Origin: Chloroflexota bacterium
Lineage (GTDB): Bacteria > Chloroflexota > Anaerolineae > Aggregatilineales > Phototrophicaceae
Length of the DNA: 56,485 nt
Assembly: GCA_026706395.1 (NCBI GenBank)
Contig: JAPOYU010000038.1
Span: 1 to 56,485 of the forward strand
Direction: 5' to 3'
A program made the translations under genes and the position numbers. Below are positions 9,911 to 19,138 of the stretch, in pieces. The notes beneath the pieces were generated by a model. The model worked only from the letters and a program-made list of their open reading frames with translations, did no database searches and was not told the DNA's origin. Position 1 is the first letter of the stretch. Every line of letters starts with the position of its first letter.

Positions 9911-11728
9911 CTAAGGGCCGACAATTTGTATGGATTCCACTCCATAGTAGTGCTCGGCCGACCGAAGCGTACCCATACCGATGTAATCGGCCAGATCAAA
10001 CTCCAACTGCGCCACCTCAATATGCGTCTGCCCGTTGTCGCGCTGCAGCAGAATATCAGCATGGCGGGCGTCCCAATCTCTGGCATAAATCTGAAAATCG
10101 GGGATGAGCCGTGCCTGCCCAAGGAACATGCCAGCGCCGATAACCAAGGCGCACGCTAAGCCACCTGACATAAGCAGCCGCTCCCAACGGCGCCGATTTG
10201 CATAGAGGATCGCGGAAGTCTTGATCGTAAGGCCAAGATGCAAACCCCATAGCAAGCCGGCCGAAACCTGGAGGAATGCGGGCCCCGCCATCATCCGATG
10301 GGAGGAGAAACCGTGACCAATGAACGTCGCGCATACGAGAGCTGCGATGGTGACCCAGCCGGCGACGAGAATGCCAAGCGCCGCCAATCCTAGACTCCGG
10401 CCGAGGCGATCTGAATGCCTCGCCCGCCAAAGAATCGCCAACATGAGCAGCATGCCGAGCGCTGTGACATAGAGATAAGTTGATGCGCGCCCGTCGATGA
10501 CGCGTACCTGCGTCATCGTAACCAGCAGCACAAAGACCAGAAGCAGCAAGCCGGAGACAGCTGTCGGTCCGCGCTCTTTATCACTGAGCAAGAATTTGAA
10601 TCGATGTCGCTGCCAAAACGCCAGCAGAAAGACAAGCGTCAAAGCCAGGTTAAGGCAAATGACAACCATAAAACTCAGGCTAAAACGCCCGAAAAACTGC
10701 GGATTATCACTTTGCTGCGCCCAGAGAATCGGCAGAAATACGATCTGAATTGCTAGACCGAGTGCCGCCGCGCGAGGGAATCCGTCGGCTGCATAATCGC
10801 CCGCGATTGACGCCGCGGGCAAGGTCGTCTGCATGCCAAGAAAGAGGCCAAGCCCAGCTAGAAGCGCGAACCCGGCGATGACCTCCTGCCGGCCGATGCT
10901 CTCGAATGTAATTTGTATCGTAAGAAGCGCCAGCTGCGAAATTGAACGAATTGGCGGACGATAATTGACGGCGTCGGACTCCATGCGGTTCCATATACCG
11001 GGTGAGTTAAGCTGTACAATCAATCCGATCGCGGTCGCAAATAACATGAGCCCCGCGACGACAGCAAAGGCGCGGCGCACTCGTCGATCAAGGACCGCGA
11101 TAGCCAGCGCAGCAAGCCAGAAAAGAAACACCAGCTGAAAGACAAGAAACATCTCGGACGCGCCCGCCGTGACGAAGCTAATCAGCCCGCAGGCGATCGT
11201 CCCCAATGTTAAGCGCCGTCGGCTTCCGGCGCCGTTAATTGTCCAGCCAGCCAGCGCCAGACAAGCGATGAGGCAAACGAGCGGTACGGTATACTGCATG
11301 CTGGCGGAATACCAGTAAAAGGATTCCGGTGTGTAGAAGGCGTTGATGGCGGCGGCAAGAACAAGGCAAGATGCCGCCAGCGCGAATATGCCGCGAGGAC
11401 CTTCCAACCGAAATTGCGCAAACATATAACGGAGCAGCCAATACAATCCGAGCAGCCCGATCGCTATGACAACCGTGGTAAGCAGGGGCGGCAGCGCGAC
11501 AGCATGCTCAGCAAAGCTCAACCTGAGGAAGATTGTTGAATAGGCGCTGGTCCAGCGATTGTAATAATGGGCCAATCCGTCCCATGCGCCATATTTCAGC
11601 CCGACCGCCGCAACGCCGAAGTCATCGTGGATCATGCGGCTATGGGTTCCCAGATAGGCAAAAAGCAGCAGCGGCAAACAGGAGATCGAAAGTAGAGATG
11701 CTCTCAAAATCAGCCGTTGTCGTGACAC
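9911..11728 (-). CDS. Polytopic membrane protein, DUF6056/GT-C-like (copy 2)
   Basis: A 605-residue protein with about 11-13 hydrophobic helices. After the first helix comes the loop SRMIHDDFGVAAVGLKYGAWDGLAHYYNRWTSAYS (quoted in part), whose paired acidic residues resemble the first-loop Asp motif of GT-C glycosyltransferases and of DUF6056 proteins. A C-terminal extracytoplasmic segment has YARDWDARHADILLQRDNG. It is clearly paralogous to the gene 9 bp upstream (11738-13609), which shares the helix-loop start and the WDDRHAEIIRQRDSG segment. The GTG start has GAGGA 6 bases upstream. It is the third gene of an operon headed by a degenerate penicillin-binding protein. Transferase activity is inference only. 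Confidence 0.75.
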   Translation of the reverse strand: MSRQRLILRASLLSISCLPLLLFAYLGTHSRMIHDDFGVAAVGLKYGAWDGLAHYYNRWTSAYSTIFLRLSFAEHAVALPPLLTTVVIAIGLLGLYWLLRYMFAQFRLEGPRGIFALAASCLVLAAAINAFYTPESFYWYSASMQYTVPLVCLIACLALAGWTINGAGSRRRLTLGTIACGLISFVTAGASEMFLVFQLVFLFWLAALAIAVLDRRVRRAFAVVAGLMLFATAIGLIVQLNSPGIWNRMESDAVNYRPPIRSISQLALLTIQITFESIGRQEVIAGFALLAGLGLFLGMQTTLPAASIAGDYAADGFPRAAALGLAIQIVFLPILWAQQSDNPQFFGRFSLSFMVVICLNLALTLVFLLAFWQRHRFKFLLSDKERGPTAVSGLLLLVFVLLVTMTQVRVIDGRASTYLYVTALGMLLMLAILWRARHSDRLGRSLGLAALGILVAGWVTIAALVCATFIGHGFSSHRMMAGPAFLQVSAGLLWGLHLGLTIKTSAILYANRRRWERLLMSGGLACALVIGAGMFLGQARLIPDFQIYARDWDARHADILLQRDNGQTHIEVAQLEFDLADYIGMGTLRSAEHYYGVESIQIVGP

Positions 11729-11737
11729 AGTTCATCC

Positions 11738-13609
11738 TCAATCGGGCTGTGGGGCTTGGGCTTTAGCATCGTCTTCCGTCCGGATGATTGACTCTACGCT
11801 GTAGTACACGGCTGAACAGCGTCCGCCTCTTTCGGTGTCAAATATATGCCAGCCCACCAAATCATAGCCGAAATCGTAACTCAACTCCGGCACAACAATG
11901 TTGCTGCGTCCACTATCTCGCTGACGAATTATCTCGGCATGGCGATCATCCCATTCCCGCGCGAAGGTCGCCAATCGAGGCAGCATGCGCAGCTGCCCGA
12001 TCATGATTCCGATGCCTATAGCAAACACGATGAGTAGACTGGCCGTTCTGTAAGCCGAAACCGAATTGCCGCAAAGGATGGTACTGTGCTGGATCAAACA
12101 ACCCAAGCCGACGCCCCAAACTGCGCCCGATACTACATGCACAAATGTTGCCGGTGCAAAGGTGCGCTCAACGACAAAGCCCTGCCCATAAAGCGCAAGC
12201 GTTATCAAGCTGGCATAACAAATCAAGGCAAGGGCCGAAGCGAAGAATGGAAGCCAAATCATTCGGCCATTCGGCGCGCAACCTGCGGTGGCTTTCAATT
12301 GAAACCAAGCTATGCAAAGGAATACAAAGCTGCTGGCGAATAAATATGTTGCGGCTATGTAGTGTATGCTGCGAAACTGCGTCAATGCAAAGAGCGCCAA
12401 GGCGGCGAGCAGCACAGTGGAAATACACGTATGCCATCGCCCATGTTTGTGCAAAAACTCTTCGATTTTCCGCCGCAATACCAATAGAAATACAAAACCC
12501 AGGATCTGTATGACATTGATACAGACGACTGTGAAATAGGCGAGGCTAAAGCGGTCCAAAATATGCGGGGAATCACTCGTGTGCAGCCACAAAACCGGCA
12601 CGAACAGCAGTTGCGCGAGCAAGCCTAGCCAGAGCGGTGGCGCCACTAAGGCGGGGCGTTCGGCGCCTTCAATAGAAATCTGCGGGGGAAACACGTTTAG
12701 GGTTACATATAGCGCCGCGACTAAGGCAAGTATGAAGCCAGCAAAAGCCTCTTGATGCCCAATATGCTGGAATGTCGCTTCAGCCGATTTGTAGACTAGC
12801 TCCGTTAGCGTTCGGATTGGTACACCCATGTTCAGTTTTATTGCGTAATCGCTACCTGAGCGAGTCGCAATGCCCGGTGAATTCAACTGAACAACGGCGC
12901 TAACCAACGTACCTATCCAACTCGCGCCAATGAGCATCAAATACGGTCGACGCAATGAAGAGCCCAGGAACAGCGTCGTGCCTGCAATCAGGCCGGAAAG
13001 CAGCACGCCCTGTACGACCAGGTACATCTCTGAGAATCCAGCATTGATAAAGCAAACCATACCCAGGCAAATCGCGACAAGAACAAAGCGACCGCTGCGG
13101 ACAGGCCAACAAGCGGCCTTAAGCGCAATCCCGACGCATATAGCAAGTAGCGGTATTGGGAGGGTATAAGCGGTGCTGGATATAAACCAATAGAATGACT
13201 GCATGGAGTGCATTCCGTATATTGAGGCGGTGACAAGCAGAAAAGCCAGCGCGAGCAAAAGAAGCCGCGCAGGAGAATCCAGTCTCAGCCGACGCGCCGT
13301 AAGCCAAGACAGCCAAACCAAGGCGGCGCACCATAACAAGACAAGCGCCACCGGGGTTATCGGAGCCAGCGCCTTATCAAGGGGCGCCAAAAGACCTACT
13401 ACGTAGAATCGTGTATAGGAGCTTGTCCAGGACGTATAGTAGTAGTGCAGCGCTTCCCATGGTCCCAATTCCTGGCTCTTTGCTATGACACAATAGTCAT
13501 CGGCTATCATCCGGCTGAAGTGGCCCAGATAGGCAAACATAAATACCGGCAGCGCTGCCGCCGCCGCCAGACAGCACTCTACGATGGATCCCCGCTTGTT
13601 CACGTTCAT
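11738..13609 (-). CDS. Polytopic membrane protein, DUF6056/GT-C-like (copy 1)
   Basis: A 623-residue protein with about a dozen membrane helices. The first loop reads SRMIADDYCVIAKSQ and continues into HYYYTSWTSSYTRF, closely matching the neighbouring copy. The C-terminal soluble segment contains FAREWDDRHAEIIRQRDSG and a YYSVESI ending shared with the paralogue (YYGVESI). Its ATG overlaps the stop codon of the upstream penicillin-binding-protein gene as ATGA, so the two are translationally coupled. Base composition is visibly AT-richer than that of the PBP gene. A polyprenol-phosphate-sugar-dependent glycosyltransferase is a plausible role but is not shown by a definite motif. Confidence 0.75.
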   Translation of the reverse strand: MNVNKRGSIVECCLAAAAALPVFMFAYLGHFSRMIADDYCVIAKSQELGPWEALHYYYTSWTSSYTRFYVVGLLAPLDKALAPITPVALVLLWCAALVWLSWLTARRLRLDSPARLLLLALAFLLVTASIYGMHSMQSFYWFISSTAYTLPIPLLAICVGIALKAACWPVRSGRFVLVAICLGMVCFINAGFSEMYLVVQGVLLSGLIAGTTLFLGSSLRRPYLMLIGASWIGTLVSAVVQLNSPGIATRSGSDYAIKLNMGVPIRTLTELVYKSAEATFQHIGHQEAFAGFILALVAALYVTLNVFPPQISIEGAERPALVAPPLWLGLLAQLLFVPVLWLHTSDSPHILDRFSLAYFTVVCINVIQILGFVFLLVLRRKIEEFLHKHGRWHTCISTVLLAALALFALTQFRSIHYIAATYLFASSFVFLCIAWFQLKATAGCAPNGRMIWLPFFASALALICYASLITLALYGQGFVVERTFAPATFVHVVSGAVWGVGLGCLIQHSTILCGNSVSAYRTASLLIVFAIGIGIMIGQLRMLPRLATFAREWDDRHAEIIRQRDSGRSNIVVPELSYDFGYDLVGWHIFDTERGGRCSAVYYSVESIIRTEDDAKAQAPQPD

Positions 13610-16530
13610 CCAGCCTTGACCCTGGACAGGACCAACCTCGATTCCGCTCGATTGCCCACCTGATCATAGGCCACGGCTCGGAGGGCACCTTCACTGGTTT
13701 CGCCGACTTCCAATTCGGCGCCATAGGGCCAGTCGAAATCGACGGCTTGCAATTCTTCACCACGATAAAACTCGACCCGCTGAATCGTCAGATTGTCACT
13801 CACCGTCGCCAGAAGCGATACCAGCGGATCCGCCACCGTCGCACCGTCGCTGGCACGCAGTTGTATTGCCGGCGGCGTGTTGTCGAAAGTTACCAGTCTT
13901 GTATCGGTTTCCTGACCACCATCGGCAAAGGTCACCGTGAGGCGCAAGGTATGGATCCCGCTGAGCAAGGCGGTTTCCCAAGTCAGTGATATGTCGCCGT
14001 CCGCGCTTGGTCCCCGCGGCTCGCCGATAGCATGCCAGGTATCCGGGTTCACATCCGCGCCGTATTCAAGCAACCAGCTAAGCGCGCCTTCACGATTGAT
14101 CGAAGCGGAAACATCCACGATCGATCCGACATAAGCGTAGTCGGCCGGCGTCGTAATCTGAACCGACTTACTGGCCGCCGCCGCGCCATCAGTACTGTAA
14201 CTGGTGGGCGGCAAGGGTTTGCCATTCTCCACCCACCATTCCATGATTGACTCGGGCGGCACGAAGTAGCTGACTTCCTCGCGCAGATTACCAGGCGTGT
14301 TGACCGTTGCCAGTTGACCCGTTGCCAGGTTGATCTCGACCGTCTGCCACATGTCATCACGCCGCAAGCTGGAGCCCGAAGGCATGAGTTCGCGCCGAGT
14401 CGGACAATGATCAGTTGTCGCCGGCAATAAGCCGGAAATCTCACAGACCAGGTATTCTTCTACATCGTCCGGCGCCTGCCAAGCGCTCGGCGGCAAGTCG
14501 CGCAGTTCATGAGCATGAGTCATGAGCGCTTGCCAGACCGGCGCCGAGCCGAGGCGTTGAGCCAATTCGACAGTCATGCCAGCGCCATCTTCGCGGCTCG
14601 TGTGCGCCGCCACCAGCAGATAGGGTGTATAACCGACCGTCCAACTGTCGCGCCTGTCCGAGCTCAATCCGTCCAGGACTGAAGCTGGCCGCGCAAGCTG
14701 CAGCGCGAGGTCCGGCTCTTGCAGGGTGGTCTGTCTGGCTTGGCCGTCAGCCAATATGTCATTCACCAGGTAGGCCAGGCTCGGCTCGACAATCAAGGTC
14801 TGTTTCGATCCCGCTTCCGCCTGCGCATAGGACCAAATGATATGCCCGGAGGAATCCGCGATTTCCAGGACTGCGACCGGATCGCGGGCGCGAATGCCCC
14901 CGCTAAGCGGGTCCGCCGGAACACCGCGCATGGCGCCTAGGGAAGCCAATACGCTGTAGGCGTATGCCGTATCCAAAACAGAGACGTTTCCACCCCGCTC
15001 CAACAACTCCAGTTCGGTCCCTGCCGGCTCCAAACTGCTGTAACCCAATGCCTGCGCCGTGCTAATCACCGATGACATGCCCGCTGCGCTAGCGACTTGC
15101 GCGGCAGGCGGCAGCAATCCGGCCGCCATCGCATCGCGCAGGTTCAGCGGACCTCTGTGACGCCCGTCTGCGTTGGCAGGCGTATAGATCAACTCAGCCG
15201 ATCGCCCCGGATAAGCAAGGGGAATGTCATAGACCATAGACGCCGGCGTCAGTTCGCGCTGCAAGAATGCGTGCATATAGACAAAGGGATGCAGCGCCGT
15301 AGCCGGCTGATGCCGCGGTTCAATGGCATCGCCGACCAGGCTCAGAATGTCTCCGCTACCGACATCGATCACAACAAGCCCGCCAGCGTCCGGCGGAGCG
15401 CCAATTGGCAGCGCAGTTGACGTTAGATTCGGGAAGGCCTCGCAGGCGGCGGCAGAGCCCAGGTCGCGACCGCTTAACCCCCTGAAGTGAGCCTCAAGCG
15501 CGCACTCGGACTGTTCTTGCAAGTGCAAATCCAGCGAAGTAGTGATGCGCAGCCCGCCCCGCGCCACCAGTCGTTCGCCGTCCAGCCCCAGCCGAGTAAG
15601 TATCGCCGCCGCTTGCCCGCGCGCATATTCTACGAACTCCGGCGCAATTGCAGATTTGTCGACCACCGGAGACACAATCACAACATCACTTGTGGATGCC
15701 GCGTCGAATTGCGACTTGTCGATCATATCCGCGGCGAGCAGCGCGAAAAGCAGGTCCGCGCCTCGCTCACGGCTGCTCTTCGCCGAGTCGATAGGATTTA
15801 GCGAAGGTTCCTGCGCAGTCTTCGCCAAAATGGCGGCTTCAGCCAGGCTAAGGCTCTCCGCGCTTTTTCCGAAGTAAACCTCGGCGGCCGCGTTGATTCC
15901 ATAGGCGTCGTGGCCATAGAACGCGCTGTTGATCCACCATTCCAGCAATTCTTCGGCTGAGCGCGCGCGCTTGCTTTCGGCAATCAGCACAATCTCGAGC
16001 AGGCGAGGATCCATTCCACCGGTCCGCGTCAAGGGCAGCAATGTCTCGCGCACAAGATCGCTGGCGAGGCCGTCTCGGGGCGACAAGGGCAAGCCGATGA
16101 TGTAGCGCCACACTTGCAAAGCGGTATCGAAGAAATCGAAGGACGATGGCGATGTCAAGAAGGTGGGGTCTTCGACCAGTAACGTCGCATCAAGCACATA
16201 TTGAGGCAACTCATCGAGTGACAGCCAAGCGCGTCCCTCGCCGAGCGGGTCTTCCAATCGGTGGAATTCTGACTTGCCGCTGCGATCATAGAATCTCGTG
16301 ATGCCGCTTGTCGGATCCAATGACGTGATTGCGTTTGGCGTCGGCATGTGGCCCGCCGCTTGTATATACAGCCAGATGGACAAGCCCAATCCAGCCAGCA
16401 ATGGCGCCAACATCAGAATCACGGGGAAAAAGAATATGAGGGTCAGCCAAAAGGTCGCGCGCCGCGATTCATGGCGGCGTCGACGTTTGCGGCTGTGCCG
16501 GCGGCGGATGATATGAGCCACAGCGGGCAT
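13606..16530 (-). CDS. Degenerate class A penicillin-binding protein (PBP1C-like)
   Basis: A 974-residue protein with a basic cytosolic N-terminus, a membrane helix (about 27-53), a GT51 glycosyltransferase-like domain (about 80-260), a transpeptidase-like domain (about 350-680) and a C-terminal Ig-like region (about 770-970). The GT51 domain keeps Glu120 in VEDPTF and the YGINAAAEVYFGK motif but has lost the His of EDxxFxxH and the STITQQL block. In the transpeptidase domain all three catalytic motifs are gone: SxxK is replaced by TALH (411-414), SLN by GLL, and KTGT by ASVL near 616-619, although flanking HPFVYM and DSWTVGYTPYLL are preserved. It is therefore probably a non-catalytic scaffold (inference). 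First gene of a three-gene operon. Confidence 0.85.
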   Translation of the reverse strand: MPAVAHIIRRRHSRKRRRRHESRRATFWLTLIFFFPVILMLAPLLAGLGLSIWLYIQAAGHMPTPNAITSLDPTSGITRFYDRSGKSEFHRLEDPLGEGRAWLSLDELPQYVLDATLLVEDPTFLTSPSSFDFFDTALQVWRYIIGLPLSPRDGLASDLVRETLLPLTRTGGMDPRLLEIVLIAESKRARSAEELLEWWINSAFYGHDAYGINAAAEVYFGKSAESLSLAEAAILAKTAQEPSLNPIDSAKSSRERGADLLFALLAADMIDKSQFDAASTSDVVIVSPVVDKSAIAPEFVEYARGQAAAILTRLGLDGERLVARGGLRITTSLDLHLQEQSECALEAHFRGLSGRDLGSAAACEAFPNLTSTALPIGAPPDAGGLVVIDVGSGDILSLVGDAIEPRHQPATALHPFVYMHAFLQRELTPASMVYDIPLAYPGRSAELIYTPANADGRHRGPLNLRDAMAAGLLPPAAQVASAAGMSSVISTAQALGYSSLEPAGTELELLERGGNVSVLDTAYAYSVLASLGAMRGVPADPLSGGIRARDPVAVLEIADSSGHIIWSYAQAEAGSKQTLIVEPSLAYLVNDILADGQARQTTLQEPDLALQLARPASVLDGLSSDRRDSWTVGYTPYLLVAAHTSREDGAGMTVELAQRLGSAPVWQALMTHAHELRDLPPSAWQAPDDVEEYLVCEISGLLPATTDHCPTRRELMPSGSSLRRDDMWQTVEINLATGQLATVNTPGNLREEVSYFVPPESIMEWWVENGKPLPPTSYSTDGAAAASKSVQITTPADYAYVGSIVDVSASINREGALSWLLEYGADVNPDTWHAIGEPRGPSADGDISLTWETALLSGIHTLRLTVTFADGGQETDTRLVTFDNTPPAIQLRASDGATVADPLVSLLATVSDNLTIQRVEFYRGEELQAVDFDWPYGAELEVGETSEGALRAVAYDQVGNRAESRLVLSRVKAG

Positions 16531-16690
16531 CGGCGTTCCTTATGCAACGACGCTGGCTTTCAGTGTACTGCGTATCGCACAGGTCGCAAATCACGGCACA
16601 AGCTGTTTGCGCCGAACGAGAGCCGTTTGTGTCAAGGTGATGATTATCGAATCTGGAACGAGGCCGCCGCAACGGAGCTAGGGGAGCTTT

Positions 16691-17221
16691 CTACTCCAGC
16701 GATTTCAAGTAAGTCCGCAGCCCATCCCAGTCGTCATTCGCCGCGAATTTGGCTTGGGGGGACCAAGTCTCCAGGCGTCCCGGTCGGCCGCGACCGGCCG
16801 CATCGAATATGCCTTCGAGGTCTTCCACACTGGCGCTCGCCAGCGCGCCGTAGGTCGATATTCCAGCGTCATTCAACACGGTCTGAAAGACGGCGCCAAC
16901 GCCATTAATGCGTGTCAAATCATCGGGCTCGGCGCGTTCTTCCGGAGCTTCCGCCGGCTCATCAGCGTGGCGCACGATGGTTCGCTTCGCCAGCTCCTCA
17001 GCCTCCTGCGCCGCCGCTTCGGCCGCTTCCGCCTCGCGTTCAACAGCGCTTTCGCGGCGCGACCAAATCCAAACGACTATCGCTACCGCCAGCAGACTGA
17101 CCGTCCAGGACCACATGTCCCGGTTGCCAGCCGGCGCGATCAGCGCATTCAGCGCCAAAACGATCGCCAGCACCAATGCCATCATCGCCAGCAAACTCTT
17201 CGCTTCTCGATTAATTCTCAT
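16691..17221 (-). CDS. Membrane protein with helix-hairpin-helix-like C-terminal domain
   Basis: A 176-residue protein with two membrane helices (about 8-30 and 37-55), an Ala/Glu-rich charged linker (about 58-100), and a C-terminal domain beginning DDLTRINGVGAVFQTVLNDAGISTYGALASAS. The last resembles the helix-hairpin-helix-like modules (LxxIxGIGxxxxxxLxxxGI) attached to many bacterial membrane or NADH-dehydrogenase-linked proteins. Such domains usually bind nucleic acid or proteins; its role here is unknown. The gene is separated by 160 bp from the PBP operon downstream and has its own extended -10 promoter, so it is probably a separate transcription unit. Confidence 0.7.
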   Translation of the reverse strand: MRINREAKSLLAMMALVLAIVLALNALIAPAGNRDMWSWTVSLLAVAIVVWIWSRRESAVEREAEAAEAAAQEAEELAKRTIVRHADEPAEAPEERAEPDDLTRINGVGAVFQTVLNDAGISTYGALASASVEDLEGIFDAAGRGRPGRLETWSPQAKFAANDDWDGLRTYLKSLE

Positions 17222-17258
17222 TGTGATCGTTACCGTCCAGTTTTTCGATATGCGCCAA

Positions 17259-17267
17259 ATTATAGCA
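17259..17267 (-). promoter_or_regulatory. Extended -10 promoter for the HhH membrane protein gene
   Basis: On the minus strand TGCTATAAT (17267-17259) is a perfect extended -10, about 38 bp before the start codon at 17221. Confidence 0.6.
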
Positions 17268-17395
17268 TATCCGCTATGATATACAGTTAGAGAGACCGCG
17301 CTTGACCCATCTACAATCCATTACGCGAACAATGCGCGAATGGTTTTAACAGCTCTACAAATGCTCGCGATTGCAGGCCTGAGGGAGAGGCAATC

Positions 17396-19009
17396 ATGGA
17401 CCATACTTTCGGAAAACTGATCAGCGACGAACTGAAGCTGACGGACCATCGCGCCAACTTTAACGGTCTGCAACATCAGCACAATATTTCTCCGCTGGAT
17501 CCCGCGCCCGGCGAGAGTGTCAATGTATACGTGGTCACCGCGAGCGACACAGCGATCGCGCGGATAAAGCTTCATTACACTGCCGATGGGACGGACCCGC
17601 GAGCCGGCGGCAGCAGCGTACGACGAGTCGCTTTCCGCCTGGCGCATACCGAATGGGATACCCTCGTATGGGATTATATCTCGTATTGGTCGGCGCAGAT
17701 TCCGGCGCAGCTTGAGGGAACGATGGTGAGCTATTTTATCAGCGGGACGACTAGGGCCGGCGATGTCATCTACGCGGATTTCCCCGATGCCGAAGAGCGC
17801 GTCGAGCACGCCACCATGCTTCACTTCAAGAACATCCCGCCGGATACGCCTTTCAAGCCCTCGCCACAAACGGAGGCACCCTTGTTCTGCTACCACGTCG
17901 ACCGCATAAAGCCGCCGGCCTGGGTGGGTGACGCCATCATTTATCATATCTTCCTGGATCGCTTTTACCCCGGCGACGGCGCCGATTGGCGACAGACGAC
18001 CGATATGCTGGGCATCTGCGGCGGGACGCTCTGGGGCGTGCGCGACAAACTCGATTATTTGGAAGAGCTCGGCATCAACTGCCTCTGGCTCAGCCCGACG
18101 TGGAAGAGCCCGAGCCATCATGGCTATGACGTAATGGACTACGAGCAAATCGAGCCGCGCTTCGGCGGCGAAGAGGCGCTGCATGCCCTGGTCGAAGACG
18201 CTCATCAGCGCGGCATCCGCGTCCTGCTCGATCTCGTCTGCAACCACCTCTCGAACGAGCATCCCATCTTCCTCGACGCCGCGAGCAGCGAGGACAGCCG
18301 CTACCGCAACTGGTTCACGTTTGACGATCGCTACCTGAACGGCTACCGCTGCTTCTTCAACGTCAAGACCATGCCCAAGATCAATCTGGAGACGCCGGCC
18401 GCCCGTGAATGGATGATTGACATGGCGATCAAGCAGCTGCAAGTGTTTGATGTCGATGGCTTCCGGCTGGATGTGGCCGCTGGCGCCGGACCCAATTTCT
18501 GGACGCATTGCCGGCCCCGCCTCCGCGCCGTCAAGCCGGACTGCTTTATCGTCGGCGAGATCATCGACAAGCCCGCCTACCTGCGCATGTACAAAGGAAA
18601 GCTTGACGGCTGCCTGGATTTCTCTATGAACGAAGCGCTGCGGAAAACCTACGGCTGGGAAAGCTGGGATGAGCCGCGGCTGGAGGCCTTCATCGAGAGC
18701 CATCGCGCGTATTTCGGCGAGAACTTCGTCTTGCCCAGCTTCATCGACAATCATGATATGGATCGCTTCTCCTTCATAGTGGATAACGACAGCGAAAAGA
18801 CCAAGCGCGCAGTTGAAAGGCAGATGCGGCTGCCCAATACTCCGATCATCTACTACGGTAATGAAGTCGGTTTGCGGCAGCCGCTTAGCACGCGCGAACA
18901 CAGTCTCGATGCCAATCGCGTCCCGATGGTCTGGGACGAGCGGCAAGACCGTGACTTGCTCGCCTACTACAAAGATCTGATCCGGCAGCGCAAGGCGGCG
19001 AGTTGGTGA
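17396..19009 (+). CDS. GH13 alpha-amylase-family glycosidase (neopullulanase/cyclomaltodextrinase-like)
   Basis: A 537-residue cytosolic enzyme with an N-terminal beta-sandwich (about 30-140) and a GH13 barrel starting PAWVGDAIIYHIFLDRF. The four GH13 regions are clear: DLVCNH, GFRLDVAAG with the nucleophile Asp359, FIVGEI with the acid/base Glu388, and FIDNHDMDR with Asp454 as the third catalytic residue. The retaining mechanism acts on alpha-glucans or maltodextrins. The protein stops just after the barrel (RQRKAASW), without the usual C-terminal beta-sandwich, so it is shorter than typical neopullulanases. The ATG follows GAGAGG. It stands alone, with no sugar transporter or other glycogen gene beside it. 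Confidence 0.92.
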   Translation: MDHTFGKLISDELKLTDHRANFNGLQHQHNISPLDPAPGESVNVYVVTASDTAIARIKLHYTADGTDPRAGGSSVRRVAFRLAHTEWDTLVWDYISYWSAQIPAQLEGTMVSYFISGTTRAGDVIYADFPDAEERVEHATMLHFKNIPPDTPFKPSPQTEAPLFCYHVDRIKPPAWVGDAIIYHIFLDRFYPGDGADWRQTTDMLGICGGTLWGVRDKLDYLEELGINCLWLSPTWKSPSHHGYDVMDYEQIEPRFGGEEALHALVEDAHQRGIRVLLDLVCNHLSNEHPIFLDAASSEDSRYRNWFTFDDRYLNGYRCFFNVKTMPKINLETPAAREWMIDMAIKQLQVFDVDGFRLDVAAGAGPNFWTHCRPRLRAVKPDCFIVGEIIDKPAYLRMYKGKLDGCLDFSMNEALRKTYGWESWDEPRLEAFIESHRAYFGENFVLPSFIDNHDMDRFSFIVDNDSEKTKRAVERQMRLPNTPIIYYGNEVGLRQPLSTREHSLDANRVPMVWDERQDRDLLAYYKDLIRQRKAASW

Positions 19010-19019
19010 CGCGACGAGT

Positions 19020-19039
19020 GGGCGAGCCACGACTCGCCC
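19020..19039 (+). repeat. GGGCGAG palindromic element (copy 1)
   Basis: GGGCGAG (19020-19026) pairs with CTCGCCC (19033-19039) across 6 bases, directly after the GH13 stop codon and followed by CTACAG. A related hairpin sits at 53421-53441. It may act as a weak terminator, but no T-run follows. Confidence 0.5.
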
Positions 19040-19138
19040 CTACAGCAACGCCGAATTTGCGAAATCGGCAAGAATCATCTGCTGCTATGATATGATACAA
19101 TTCGTAACCCGCTTACACGACAACGAAAGGACAGACAA

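Noticed and set aside
17321..19030. Long minus-strand open frame (569 codons) opposite the GH13 gene
   Set aside because: It mirrors the GC-rich GH13 coding sequence, shows no family pattern, and the opposite strand has all GH13 catalytic motifs.
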